The position numbers and the translations under genes were made by a program. A stretch of DNA of 64,000 nucleotides from JANMJD01 sp963847945 (GTDB taxonomy: Bacteria > Actinomycetota > Acidimicrobiia > Acidimicrobiales > Ilumatobacteraceae), in contig CAWKBX010000003.1 in NCBI GenBank assembly GCA_963847945.1, positions 186,001 to 250,000 on the forward strand. The letters are read 5' to 3'. The notes under the pieces are model-generated. The model ran no database searches. It saw nothing but the letters and a program-made list of their open reading frames with translations, and was not told the origin of the DNA. Below are positions 19,748-27,814 of the stretch, one piece after another (the first letter of the stretch is position 1; every line of letters starts with the position of its first letter).

Positions 19748-20044
19748 ATGACCGACGATGACGGCTGGTGGTCGGGTGACCCTGCGGACTTAATCGACGC
19801 GGCCGACGAGATTCTGTCGATCGCGGCCCGTCCGGAGTGGTATCAGCGGGCGGCGTGCCGCGGTCGGACTGACGTGATGTACGCCGAGCACGTCAGCTTC
19901 GAGGCCGTCACGTTGTGCGCCGGTTGCCCGGTGATCCGCCAATGCGAGGCCGTAGCGGTTGCCGAGTATCACGGCTACTGGGCCGGGCAAAGTGCCCGTC
20001 ACCGCGCCCGGCTACGCCGATCAGCGCGCCGCGAAGCCGCCTGA
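19748..20044 (+). CDS. WhiB-like iron-sulfur regulator
   Basis: A 98-residue WhiB-family protein. Four cysteines fit the [4Fe-4S] pattern: AACRGR, then CAGCPVIRQC (CX2CX5C). The following GYWAGQSARHRARLRR stands where WhiB proteins have the G(V/I)WGG turn and basic DNA-contacting tail. WhiB proteins work with sigma factor region 4 and are also common in actinophages and plasmids. The ATG at 19748 is used. It overlaps the convergent minus gene by 24 bp. Confidence 0.85.
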   Translation: MTDDDGWWSGDPADLIDAADEILSIAARPEWYQRAACRGRTDVMYAEHVSFEAVTLCAGCPVIRQCEAVAVAEYHGYWAGQSARHRARLRRSARREAA

Positions 20045-20671
20045 ACTGCCCTTCGACTTGCGGCCCTTGATCTGGCGGGCCCCGGCGAGCGCCCGGTCGA
20101 TGTCACGCTGATGCAACCGCCGGCCTTGCGAGTGCAGATCGACCAACGGTTTCGGTGGCCATACCCCGTGCTCGGCGTGGAACGCGTAACACCAGTTGCA
20201 ATGCTGCTGCTTGTCGCCCTTGCGCGGTGACGTCACCCCGTGGGTGATGCAGTTGAGACACCAGACGTCATCGGTCAACGCTCTACGGGCCGCGGTCACG
20301 TCCGCGGTTGTCAACCGCCGATTTGTGTACGTCGTCGCGATCCGCGCCGCGTCTCGGGTGAGATCAACGACTTGTCCGAGGATGTTGAGCAGATCGGCCC
20401 GATCGGTTACCGCTCGATCAGGTGCCCCGGTCAACGCTCGTATCTCGACCGTCGTCGCTGCGATCTGCTCGGCTGGCCCGTAGTCGTCAGCACCGACACG
20501 GATACCCGTGCTTCCACCATCGGCGTTGGCTCCTGACGCCCTCGACGAGAACCCGCCGGTCTGCTCACCCATCTTGGTGAGCGCCTTGGCCACCGTCGCC
20601 GCCAACAACGCACAAGTCCGCTCGATCTCGGCCGCCGCCCGGATCGCGTCAGTGTCGTTGGCCAGTCTCAC
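20021..20671 (-). CDS. hypothetical protein with zinc-finger-like cysteines
   Basis: A 216-residue protein, not recognised. The N-terminal 130 residues are helical; the region CLNCITHG followed by HCNWCYAFHAEHG holds four cysteines and histidines able to bind zinc; the C-terminus is basic (RQIKGRKSKG). It overlaps the upstream small HTH gene by 4 bp. A nucleic-acid-binding role is plausible. Confidence 0.5.
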   Translation of the reverse strand: MRLANDTDAIRAAAEIERTCALLAATVAKALTKMGEQTGGFSSRASGANADGGSTGIRVGADDYGPAEQIAATTVEIRALTGAPDRAVTDRADLLNILGQVVDLTRDAARIATTYTNRRLTTADVTAARRALTDDVWCLNCITHGVTSPRKGDKQQHCNWCYAFHAEHGVWPPKPLVDLHSQGRRLHQRDIDRALAGARQIKGRKSKGSSGGFAAR

Positions 20672-20925
20672 TCGTCGACATCCCGCCGCGACCGAGCTGG
20701 CCGCAACGGCGTGCCATCCTCAGCAAGCCGCCCCGGTCGCAATTCCCCACGCTCGAGTCTGGCCAATCCCACAAGTAGATGGGCCCACCAAGCACCGCCT
20801 GCGGCTGCGGAAAGTCGGCGATGACGTTTGCGCATCGTGTGGACGTTGGCGGTGTGAGACCACCCGAAACGATCCGCTATTTCGGCCGCACCTACCAGGT
20901 TGCCCACATCCACCTTCCGAGCCAT
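20668..20925 (-). CDS. small HTH protein
   Basis: An 85-residue protein whose first 45 residues form an HTH (VGAAEIADRFGWSHTANVHT) close to AlpA/MerR-type DNA-binding proteins of mobile elements. It leads a two-gene minus operon, divergent from the 21033 gene; the 107-bp gap is full of inverted repeats, so this protein is a candidate repressor of that promoter. Confidence 0.6.
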   Translation of the reverse strand: MARKVDVGNLVGAAEIADRFGWSHTANVHTMRKRHRRLSAAAGGAWWAHLLVGLARLERGELRPGRLAEDGTPLRPARSRRDVDE

Positions 20926-20951
20926 ACTGATGAGACAGTACGAAAGGGTAC

Positions 20952-20984
20952 TTGACTGACGTACTCGGACAGTGTAATACTGTC
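20952..20984 (+). promoter_or_regulatory. sigma70-type promoter with overlapping operator
   Basis: TTGACT (20952-20957) and TAATAC (20975-20980) are 17 bp apart, a near-consensus promoter for the 21033 gene. GACAGT-GTAAT-ACTGTC (20968-20984) is a palindrome over the -10 box and should act as an operator. Confidence 0.7.
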
Positions 20985-20989
20985 GGGCG

Positions 20990-21013
20990 AAGTGTCTAAC
21001 CAGTAAGACACTT
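20990..21013. promoter_or_regulatory. second operator-like inverted repeat
   Basis: AAGTGTCT and AGACACTT form a perfect 8-bp inverted repeat with an 8-bp spacer. It lies between the promoter -10 and the GGAGGT ribosome-binding site of the 21033 gene, in the expected 5' leader, and could be a second repressor site or an RNA hairpin. Confidence 0.6.
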
Positions 21014-21032
21014 GACTCGGAGGTAACGAGAG

Positions 21033-21437
21033 ATGAAGTCCATTCCTGTCAACACGAGTGATCTGACCTTCATGGTGGTTGTGATCGAGGCGAAGTCGAA
21101 CCGTGAGGGGGTGCAGTCGTTGCGTCGGTTGGAGGACGGCACGATGGTTCCGCAGTGGCGGATTCAAGCGGTCGTGTCGGGCCATAGCGGCAAGCCGGAG
21201 ATGATCGAGGTGACGGTCGCCGGGAAGGTTGAGCCGTCGTTTCCGGCCGGCACCCCGGTGCAGTTCGAGCGGTTGGTCGCCCGGCCATGGGACATGGCCA
21301 ACGTGAACCGGGAAGGCACCGACGTCGAGAAGCGTCAGGGTCTGTCGTTCTCGGCCGAGATGGTCCGCGCTGCGACCGTGAAGCCATCGACCAACGGCAC
21401 CAAGGCCGACACCACGCCGGCCCCGGTGGCTGCCTGA
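21033..21437 (+). CDS. SCO3933-like transfer/replication regulatory protein
   Basis: A 134-residue protein that opens MKSIPVNTSDLTFMVVVIEA and ends with QGLSFSAEMVRAATV, with the central PVQFERLVARPWDMA. This pattern matches the SCO3933/pSAM2-type regulatory proteins that sit before the FtsK/TraB gene in actinomycete elements. It looks like an OB-like beta fold. GGAGGT precedes the ATG, and the strong promoter with operators lies upstream, so this is the first gene of the transfer-replication operon. Confidence 0.65.
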   Translation: MKSIPVNTSDLTFMVVVIEAKSNREGVQSLRRLEDGTMVPQWRIQAVVSGHSGKPEMIEVTVAGKVEPSFPAGTPVQFERLVARPWDMANVNREGTDVEKRQGLSFSAEMVRAATVKPSTNGTKADTTPAPVAA

Positions 21438-21469
21438 AACAAGCCGTAGCGCCGAGATGGCTGCGACGG

Positions 21470-21521
21470 GGCCGAGAGCCGGGTGTGGGACTTACCTCCT
21501 CCCGGTTCTCGGCTCTCGGCC
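21470..21521 (+). promoter_or_regulatory. two mutually exclusive hairpins (attenuator-like)
   Basis: The arm around CCGAGAGCCGGG (21472-21483) can pair with CCCGGTTCTCGG (21501-21512, one G-T pair), while the overlapping GGCCGAGAGCCG (21470-21481) pairs perfectly with CGGCTCTCGGCC (21510-21521). Only one can form at a time. The site lies between the regulator and the rest of the operon. Confidence 0.5.
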
Positions 21522-21550
21522 GTTTCGGGCTCAGTTCCAAGGGAGGAACG

Positions 21551-21788
21551 ATGATGAACAGTTTCGAGGTCGACGGTCGCAAGGTCGTGGACTACGTGAA
21601 CGGAATGGTGCCACACGACCGGGAAGCGTCCGCTCGAGTCGTGGGCGCTCGCTGCTACCGATCGGGTAGCCCACCTCGCCCGGATCGTCGGTGTGTTGGC
21701 CCGGATGCTCGGCGTCGACCTGGTCGAGATGCTCGCCATCCTCGACGACGCCGCGGTCGTTGCTGATGACGGTGACGAGGTTGTGTGA
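21551..21788 (+). CDS. small element protein (frame break near 21630)
   Basis: A good ribosome-binding site (GGGAGGAAC) precedes ATG 21551. The frame reads MNSFEVDGRKVVDYVNGMVP and then loses sense; the other frame continues ESWALAATDRVAHLARIVGV and ends at a stop that overlaps the next start (TGATG). One extra base near 21625-21635 explains it. The product would be a helical protein of about 79 residues of unknown function. Confidence 0.5.
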
Positions 21789-22135
21789 TGGTCGACAACT
21801 GGGGCACCTACTACGAATCGGCCGCCGCGTGCGATCTGCGTCACGCGTGTGTCGACCTCTCCCATCGCCTGAATGCCATCGTGCGGGCCTCCGGTATGCG
21901 TGAGGACATCCGAGCGGTTGTCGAACTCGCCCGGATCTGCATCAACCAGGACCGCTATAGCGAGGCCTACGACCTCACCGAACGTCGTGGCATCTCCAAC
22001 CCGATGACTCAAGCGGCCTGGATCAGAATTCGTTGGGCGCTCGATCTGCTCGCCGAGGAGAACCGGCCGTATCCGCCGCACCCGGCCCCGCCCGGCATCT
22101 TGGCCCGGATTCGTGAACTGGTCGGCGGGCGATGA
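21788..22135 (+). CDS. hypothetical element protein
   Basis: A 115-residue helical protein, not recognised, with a mid-protein segment AVVELARICINQDRYSEAYD reminiscent of a TPR-like helix pair. The ATG at 21788 overlaps the previous stop, and its own stop overlaps the next start by 4 bp, placing it in the transfer operon. Confidence 0.5.
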   Translation: MVDNWGTYYESAAACDLRHACVDLSHRLNAIVRASGMREDIRAVVELARICINQDRYSEAYDLTERRGISNPMTQAAWIRIRWALDLLAEENRPYPPHPAPPGILARIRELVGGR

Positions 22136-22350
22136 CCGTCTCGACGATCACCCCGGGCGAACTTGCCCACCGCCGCCGTGACGCTTCCCGGTTGCTGGTC
22201 TGGGCCGAACACCACCAGACCACCGCCCGCCCCGGCGAGGCTGAGATATGGGAGCGGAGAACCGCGGCCTACCGACGGACCCTGGCCGAACTTGACCGGT
22301 TGGCGTTGTCGCTCGGTGAGCAACTCGATCTGTTCGAGGTGATGGTCTGA
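22132..22350 (+). CDS. small helical protein of transfer operon
   Basis: A 72-residue all-helical, charged protein (ELAHRRRDASRLLVWAEHHQ and RTLAELDRLALSLGEQLDLF). The stop overlaps the next ATG by one base. Small Spd-like proteins of unknown fold are usual near TraB in actinomycete elements, and this one could be of that kind. Confidence 0.45.
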   Translation: MTVSTITPGELAHRRRDASRLLVWAEHHQTTARPGEAEIWERRTAAYRRTLAELDRLALSLGEQLDLFEVMV

Positions 22351-23159
22351 TGGCCGGCGGCGCACAGTTCGGCGGGCCGGTCCCTCGCCGTCTCGTTGGT
22401 GGCTACTACCGCCAGCTGGCCGAGCACTACCGGCTCATCGGGGCGCTGGCTCCATTCGTCGCGGTGGGGTTCCTCACCGTCGCTGCGATCGGCGTTGTCG
22501 GTCTACTGGCCGGCACCGCCGGCCTGATCGTCTCCACACTGGCGGTCGTCGCCGCGACGTGGACGGGTCGCCGCCGGATCTACGCCCGGGCGGCTGGGGC
22601 GTGGTGGCGTGCCGAGTGGCCATGGGCCGCCCGTTCCGCTGGTCTGGTCATCCTGGCCGAGTTGGACATCGACCGTTCCCACACCCCGGCCGAAACAACG
22701 ATCGAGGCCGCCCCGCATCTCGTCAAGGTGATCTGGCGCCGGAGCGGCCGCAGCTACATCGTTCGCCCGTTGCCCGGCCAGACCGTCGACCAGTACGTCA
22801 AGGCCGCCGAGAGCCTCGTGTTGCGGTGGCGGGCGATGTCCGTGACGGTCGCCCGTGATGTCGGCAAACGAGGCCGTGGCCGACTCCGGATCGACGTCAC
22901 GATCGGCGGGGCGATCGAACAAGCCCACCCACTCGATGTCGGCCCGATCCGTGCCCCACGTACCCACAGCGGCCCGCGGGTGCCGACGTTGACCGATCTC
23001 GCTTCCCGGTCCTTCACCGGCCCGTCACGGCCCGACCAGACCCCGAGGTGGACCGATCAACCTGTCGTTGAACGGTGGACCGATGGCGACGTTTCCCATA
23101 CGGCGTATCGGGTGACGTTCGGCGCGGTCGTCGGGCGGATGCTCGGCCGGCACCAATGA
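22350..23159 (+). CDS. two-helix membrane protein, partner of the FtsK-like motor
   Basis: A 269-residue protein with two transmembrane helices at about 33-52 and 55-75, followed by a large soluble domain (ELDIDRSHTPAETTIEAAPH to the end). It overlaps the motor gene by 4 bp (ATGA). The motor itself has no membrane segment, whereas TraB proteins carry N-terminal helices, so the pair may be a split TraB: this protein anchors, the next one pumps. That role is inferred from context. Confidence 0.55.
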   Translation: MAGGAQFGGPVPRRLVGGYYRQLAEHYRLIGALAPFVAVGFLTVAAIGVVGLLAGTAGLIVSTLAVVAATWTGRRRIYARAAGAWWRAEWPWAARSAGLVILAELDIDRSHTPAETTIEAAPHLVKVIWRRSGRSYIVRPLPGQTVDQYVKAAESLVLRWRAMSVTVARDVGKRGRGRLRIDVTIGGAIEQAHPLDVGPIRAPRTHSGPRVPTLTDLASRSFTGPSRPDQTPRWTDQPVVERWTDGDVSHTAYRVTFGAVVGRMLGRHQ

Positions 23160-24508
23160 AACTCCTCACTCGCCGCCACTCAACCGCCGGCTATCAGATC
23201 GGGATCTACGCCGATGGTGACCCGCTGATCATCCCGCCCGGCCTCCATCTACTCGCGGGCGGCCTGTCCGGTTCCGGCAAATCATCGTTGATCCGTGCCG
23301 TGCTCGCCCGGGTCGCCCCGACGTCGGCGCGGATCGTGTTCGTCGACCGTAAACGGGTGGAGTCCGAAGCGTGGCGCACCCGGGCCACCGTCGCGGTGAC
23401 CAGCGAAGAAATCGGTCAGCTACTCGCCGGTCTGCTCGTCGAGGTCGACGCCCGCTACGAGCTCCTCGCCGCCCACCGCCTCGTCGAGTGGGTCGACGAG
23501 CTCGGCCAGCGCATCGTGCTCGTCATCGACGAACTCGCCGGTGTCGTCGCGTTCGGCGACAAGTACCTCGAGGCGCGCAACATCTCCGCTCTACGCCAGC
23601 TGCTCGAGCGGGCCCGGGCCGCGGGGGTGCAGATCATCGCCGCCACCCAACGCCCCGACGCGACGACGATCCCGACCGCGATCCGCGATCTGTTCCAAGT
23701 CCGCGTCGGGTTCGCTACCGCCACCGAGGCCGGCACCGAGATGATTCTCGGCGCGGCGTGGGAGATCGGCCCATGCCATCAACTCCCCGTAGGTGACGGA
23801 CACGGCGGGCTGTGCTTCTGCCTGGTCGACGGTGAACGAACCCCCCGCCTGGCCCGGATCGGGTGGCTCACCCCCGACCAGGCCCGCACGATCGCCCACA
23901 CCACCGCCCACCACCACCGCCCGGCACCCGGACCCGTCGCCCCACCATCACCGCACCCGACCCCGCCTGAGCCCCTACAGCGTCCCGTCGACACCATCCC
24001 GCCCACCGCCGCCCCGATCGCCAACGCGTCGGTTCAGCCCGACCTGGGGCACACCACCGCCACCAACACCGCGCCCTCACCGCTACCACCGCCGACTATT
24101 CCGCTTCCCGGCATCGTTTCGCCCCTGCCCGCACCGCCACCGTCAACAACCGCACCGAGCCCGCCGGCCCCCGCCGAGGGCAAACCATCGCTTGTCGATG
24201 GTGCGCCAGCTCCAACCGCACCGCCGACCCTCACACCCGCCCCCTGGCCCTCCCCTGCGTCTCTCGCCCGGCAAGCCGTCGCGGTCGCCGGCAGACCAGA
24301 CGGCTCGTGCGGGCTCGACGGTGACGATCTCGCCGTCTACGAAACCCTCCGGGCCGCCGGCCGGGCTCTGTCGGCCCGCCACACCTACGACGCCATCCGC
24401 CCCGTCCAACCGTTCTCCGTCCGCCGAGCCGAACACGCCCTCACCCGACTCGTCGCCGCTGGCCATGCACGACAGATCGGCACCACCTACACGCCGACCG
24501 CCCAATGA
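23156..24508 (+). CDS. FtsK/SpoIIIE (TraB-like) DNA-translocase motor
   Basis: A 450-residue protein. The ATPase domain has Walker A GGLSGSGKSS at about 35-44, FVDRKRVESEAWR, Walker B IVLVIDEL at about 121-128, and the sensor-like ATQRPDATTIPTAIRD. A proline-rich linker (about 260-380) leads to a winged-helix domain (DDLAVYETLRAAGRALSARH ... LVAAGHARQIGTTYTPT) like the TRS-reading domain of TraB. TraB moves double-stranded DNA between mycelial cells. The ATG at 23156 replaces the longer open frame because it overlaps the previous stop and starts the conserved part. Confidence 0.8.
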   Translation: MKLLTRRHSTAGYQIGIYADGDPLIIPPGLHLLAGGLSGSGKSSLIRAVLARVAPTSARIVFVDRKRVESEAWRTRATVAVTSEEIGQLLAGLLVEVDARYELLAAHRLVEWVDELGQRIVLVIDELAGVVAFGDKYLEARNISALRQLLERARAAGVQIIAATQRPDATTIPTAIRDLFQVRVGFATATEAGTEMILGAAWEIGPCHQLPVGDGHGGLCFCLVDGERTPRLARIGWLTPDQARTIAHTTAHHHRPAPGPVAPPSPHPTPPEPLQRPVDTIPPTAAPIANASVQPDLGHTTATNTAPSPLPPPTIPLPGIVSPLPAPPPSTTAPSPPAPAEGKPSLVDGAPAPTAPPTLTPAPWPSPASLARQAVAVAGRPDGSCGLDGDDLAVYETLRAAGRALSARHTYDAIRPVQPFSVRRAEHALTRLVAAGHARQIGTTYTPTAQ

Positions 24509-24945
24509 CCGCCCACCAGCCCATAGGGGCGGACGCCCGCACGCCGGACGGAAGCCCGAGGCCAGAGGCGCGCAGCGCCGTCGGCCGGTACGCAGTGGGC
24601 GGACGGCAGGCGCAAGGCGGAAGCCCCACCCCCCTCACACCTTCCCTCTTGGTACCACTTACGAAGTTGACGACGAACACACCCTCACCTACCTCACCTC
24701 ACCCTTCTGCACTCACCCCTCATTCCATCTCCCACCTGCCTTTTCTTCACCCTCACACCCCCTTCCTTCTGCTCACTCCTTCACTTCTCCCGCTTACTTC
24801 ATCTCCCACCTTTTCCATTCACTCCACCTCGATCTTCTCCACCCGCCCATTCCTCACCGTTCATTCCCGAATCTTCCTCACCTGCCCTTCTCCGTCTCGC
24901 CGTGCGTCGCCTTCCCCTCTGCTGGTCGTCGTCTGCGGGGCGTGA
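24509..24945. other. pyrimidine-rich non-coding tract with CTCACC repeats (clt/ori candidate)
   Basis: After 24624 the plus strand is almost free of G until about 24920; for instance 24721-24780 holds only two G. Exact CTCACC occurs at 24684, 24693, 24698, 24712, 24853 and 24877 together with near copies. The GC level also falls below that of the neighbours. It lies between the TraB-like motor and Rep genes, where a transfer site (clt) or replication origin is expected. Confidence 0.6.
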
Positions 24946-25940
24946 ATGCACGTAGCTGACCTTGTCGACATCACCCGGGCCGATGACGGCCGGTACCTAC
25001 TCAGCCGTGACGAACGGCTTCACCTGCGGAGGTTCGCAATGAAACTGTCCAAGTCGTGCCGTGTCGCCCAGTGCGGGGCGTTCGCCGCCGGCAAAGGCGC
25101 TGACGGACTGATCACCGCCCACCGCACCGATACCGCCGAGCACGGCCCCGTGGCCACGTTCGGGAACATCGCCCGGTGCGGTTCCGCGCATCTGTGCCCG
25201 TGGTGCGCGGCCGAAGATCCGCGCCGAACGATCCCGGCTGCTCGACGAGCACATCTCCCCGTTTCTCGCCGCCGGCGGCCGAGCAATGTACGCGGTGTTC
25301 ACGATCGCCAACGAGACAACGAGACGATCGAGGAAACCACCGCTGCCGTCGACCGGGTGTGGTCCAGATTCGCCCGCCAACTACGTGACCAGGGCATACG
25401 GCCAAGTCGTGCGGGATCATCGGTGACATGACCGGGTACGAATTCACCGTACGTCTCGACGGTTCCGGGCACCCGCATATCAACGTGATCTACCTCCAGC
25501 ACGGCACCGAGGCCGAGTACCGCACGTTCCAAGCCCAGGTGCTCGCACAGTGGCATTTGGCCGCGAAGCATCACGGCCGGCGCACCCATATCGACCACGG
25601 TGTCAGGGTGCTCGATGTCGGGCTCGACGACCAAGGCCGGATACGGGAGCTGGCCGACTACGTCGCCAAAGGTGCCGAATCGTCGACCCGGTGGGCGACT
25701 GACCGATGAACTGACCCGTCAGGACGCCAAACAGGCCCGTACGAGGTCACGTTCGCCCCGTTCGATCTGCTCCGCTGGTTCCGAGATACCGGCGACGTCG
25801 CCGCCCGTACCGCCTGGCAAGCCTACGAACGGGCCAGCAAGGGCAAGGCGGTCGCCAAGATGTCACGTGGTCTGCTCGGCCACCTCCGGGCCGTGAAAGA
25901 CTCTGGAAGCCTCTACCCCGCCATCGTGGAAGCCCGGTGA
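24946..25940 (+). CDS. HUH-type rolling-circle Rep (several frame breaks)
   Basis: Pieces in different frames assemble to one replication initiator of the RepSA/pSAM2 sort. Order: KLSKSCRVAQCGAF, zinc-type RCGSAHLCPWCAA, then KIRAERSRLLDEHISPFLAA in a second frame, MYAVFTIANET, YGQVVRDHRCG, the HUH-like GSGHPHINVIYLQHG, GRIRELADYVAKGAE, and the C-terminal VTFAPFDLLRWFRDTGDVAA to a stop at 25938-25940. At least four single-base breaks are needed, one being an extra G near 25208. The total of about 330 codons is normal. Such Reps nick the double-strand origin for rolling-circle replication. Confidence 0.65.
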
Positions 25941-26183
25941 CCGACGAAGCCGACGAGCTGGCCGTCGAAGAGTCCTACGTCGACGAGGCACCCGAACACA
26001 CCCCCGCCGTTGTCACGTTCGATCATCACGCCTGGCGGTTCATCCGCCACCACAACCTCGAAGCCCCGTACTCCGCATCATCGAAGCCTCGACGACCCAG
26101 CCGAGATACCACCGACCATCCGGGCACTACTCCGCCGGTATCGGGCACCCGGCGCGGCCGTAGGTGGGGTCAGCGAGCCGTAG
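25937..26183 (+). CDS. small acidic protein, duplicate copy 1 (frame broken)
   Basis: The GTG at 25937 overlaps the Rep stop. The first 43 residues (VEESYVDEAPEHTPAVVTFD, then HHAWRFIRHHNLEA) equal those of the later copy at 26668 almost exactly. Indels after 26060 disturb the frame, which then reads ALLRRYRAPGAAV to a stop at 26183. The product would be an 82-residue protein of unknown function. Confidence 0.5.
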
Positions 26184-26205
26184 AGCAATTGCTAGTTTAG
26201 ACTTC

Positions 26206-26461
26206 GTGAGCATGAGGATGAGCCGCATGGCGAGGGTGGAGACACGACCCCTTCTTTAGAGTCCCGGCCTCCTACTCCGTCGATGTGAAGGTCGATGGGA
26301 CGGCGTACGCGGTCAATCGCAGCAGAATGGTGAAGGCCGTTTGGCCGAAGACAAAGACCTGGCACTGGACGTGGAACATTTTCTACCGAGACGGCCGTAC
26401 AGCGCTGAGTTCCCACGGGACCGGAACTCACCTGCGGTTACGGAGGGTGCTACGCCTGTAG
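26206..26461 (+). CDS. possible small protein (frame break near 26242)
   Basis: A start at GTG 26206 (or ATG 26212) reads SMRMSRMARVE; after one base shift, the frame RHDPFFRVPASYSVDVKVDG continues with NRSRMVKAVWPKTKTWHWTW to a stop at 26459-26461. The aromatic, basic make-up looks like real protein, not random frame, but support is slight. It separates the two copies of the acidic gene. Confidence 0.3.
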
Positions 26462-26640
26462 ATCCATCCGAGCGCTCGCGGTTCACCTCGTGGCGCTTGG
26501 GCTTGTGACCGCTGGGCGGCCGATCATATGACGTCGTGTCCCGCTCATATCGTCGATTCAGGTCGTCGTCGCTCTCCGGATCGTGCTCGCTGTGGTACGA
26601 ATGACTCGGTTATCCGGCGGCGGTGCTAGTCGCCGGAGTG

Positions 26641-26952
26641 ATGTACCGCGAGGTGATCGAAGCTGCTGTGACCGACGAAGCCGAAGAGCTTGCCGTCGAA
26701 GAGTCCTACGCCGACGAGGCACCCGAACACACCCCCGCCGTTGTCGCGTTCGATCATCACGCCTGGCGATTCATCCGCCACCACAACCTCGAAGCCGTCG
26801 CACTCCGCATCATTGAAGCTTTCGACGACCCCGCCGAGATACCGCCCACCGTCCGAGCACTACTCCGGAGGTATCGGGCACCCGGCGCTGTGGTCATCGG
26901 TGTCACGAAACCTCGTAACCTCGGCGACTATGGATGCAGACGTCGTGAGTAA
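26641..26952 (+). CDS. small acidic protein, duplicate copy 2 (intact)
   Basis: A 103-residue protein of unknown function, or 94 residues from the GTG at 26668 that matches copy 1. It starts acidic (DEAEELAVEESYADEAPEHT), then has DHHAWRFIRHHNLEAVALRI and a helical IPPTVRALLRRYRAPG. DNA identity to 25937-26166 is high over about 225 bp, so one copy arose by duplication within the element. Confidence 0.55.
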   Translation: MYREVIEAAVTDEAEELAVEESYADEAPEHTPAVVAFDHHAWRFIRHHNLEAVALRIIEAFDDPAEIPPTVRALLRRYRAPGAVVIGVTKPRNLGDYGCRRRE

Positions 26953-27397
26953 TGCGACGGCTGTCGCGACGGGCGTTGCTGCACTGGCGGCGGCGTGGGC
27001 AGCTCGTCAGACGGCTCGGCTCGTGAGGGTAGAGAGCGATCGTCGAAGCGAGGAGATCGCTGATCGTCGTCGGGCCGACGTGAGAGTGAGGGCAGGAGTT
27101 CGAAACGAGGTCTTCAACGCTGTCTATTGGGTGACCGTGTCCAACCTTGGGCCGTCTATTGCTACCGAGATCGAGATCGAGATCGAACCGGCGGTAACGG
27201 GAGACACTATTCAGTTCACCGATTCACTGGACCCTGGGATAGTTCGTGTCAGAACTCCGCTGATGTCGACGATTTCAACCCAACTGGACTTCAAACCTTC
27301 GACAGAGCGGAAGCCACCGACGGCTGTAATCGCTCGTTGGATCGACGGCGGCGGCGAATCGCAGGAAGCTCGGTTTCCGTTCGATCCGTTCGCTTGA
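26930..27397 (+). CDS. membrane-anchored hypothetical protein
   Basis: A 155-residue protein with one N-terminal hydrophobic helix (NATAVATGVAALAAAWAARQ) and a basic stretch, then a beta-rich domain (VYWVTVSNLGPSIATEIEIE) like an immunoglobulin-type fold of membrane-linked proteins with unknown function. It overlaps the preceding gene by 23 bp. Base composition is less GC-rich than in the chromosomal genes, fitting transferred DNA. Confidence 0.55.
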   Translation: MDADVVSNATAVATGVAALAAAWAARQTARLVRVESDRRSEEIADRRRADVRVRAGVRNEVFNAVYWVTVSNLGPSIATEIEIEIEPAVTGDTIQFTDSLDPGIVRVRTPLMSTISTQLDFKPSTERKPPTAVIARWIDGGGESQEARFPFDPFA

Positions 27398-27463
27398 CAG
27401 CCCTTCCACATGCGGCGAGTCGCCGCCTGGCGGGTGGTTCCGCCGATGTGGTGAGATGGAGGA

Positions 27464-27814
27464 ATGTACGTAGATGGAATCTCCGTCCGTGTCGTCGTCT
27501 GCCGTGGTGACCACCTTGCGGATGCTGCCCCTGTGGACGAGCGCCGGGCCAACGTCGAGGCTGAGCTACTCAGCGACTTCTCATTCGATGACGTGTTCGA
27601 CGAGGTCGGTCAGTTCGCCTTCGATCGATTAGAACACCCGACGGCCTTCAGCGTAGAGACTCGGCATGTCACGGTGGAACAGGGCGGCAGCTCCGCTTGG
27701 GTCGAGGTCGTTATTCGAGTCATGGAAGACGCCACGACGGCTGCATGGGAGGTAGTTGCAGCTCTCGTTGCGGAGTTCATTGCTGACCAGATCAAGCGAG
27801 GACGCCAGGACTAG
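27464..27814 (+). CDS. hypothetical element protein
   Basis: A 116-residue acidic protein, not recognised, with GGAGG just before ATG 27464. It alternates strand-like and helical parts (GISVRVVVCRGDHLADAAPV; AWEVVAALVAEFIADQIK). It lies between the membrane-anchored protein and the integrase. Confidence 0.5.
   Translation: MYVDGISVRVVVCRGDHLADAAPVDERRANVEAELLSDFSFDDVFDEVGQFAFDRLEHPTAFSVETRHVTVEQGGSSAWVEVVIRVMEDATTAAWEVVAALVAEFIADQIKRGRQD

Noticed and set aside
24505..24945. Open frame of 146 codons through the pyrimidine tract
   Set aside because: Its residues are almost only Ser, Pro, Thr, Leu and His, as forced by the base bias, and there is no ribosome-binding site. The openness is a by-product of having no G.
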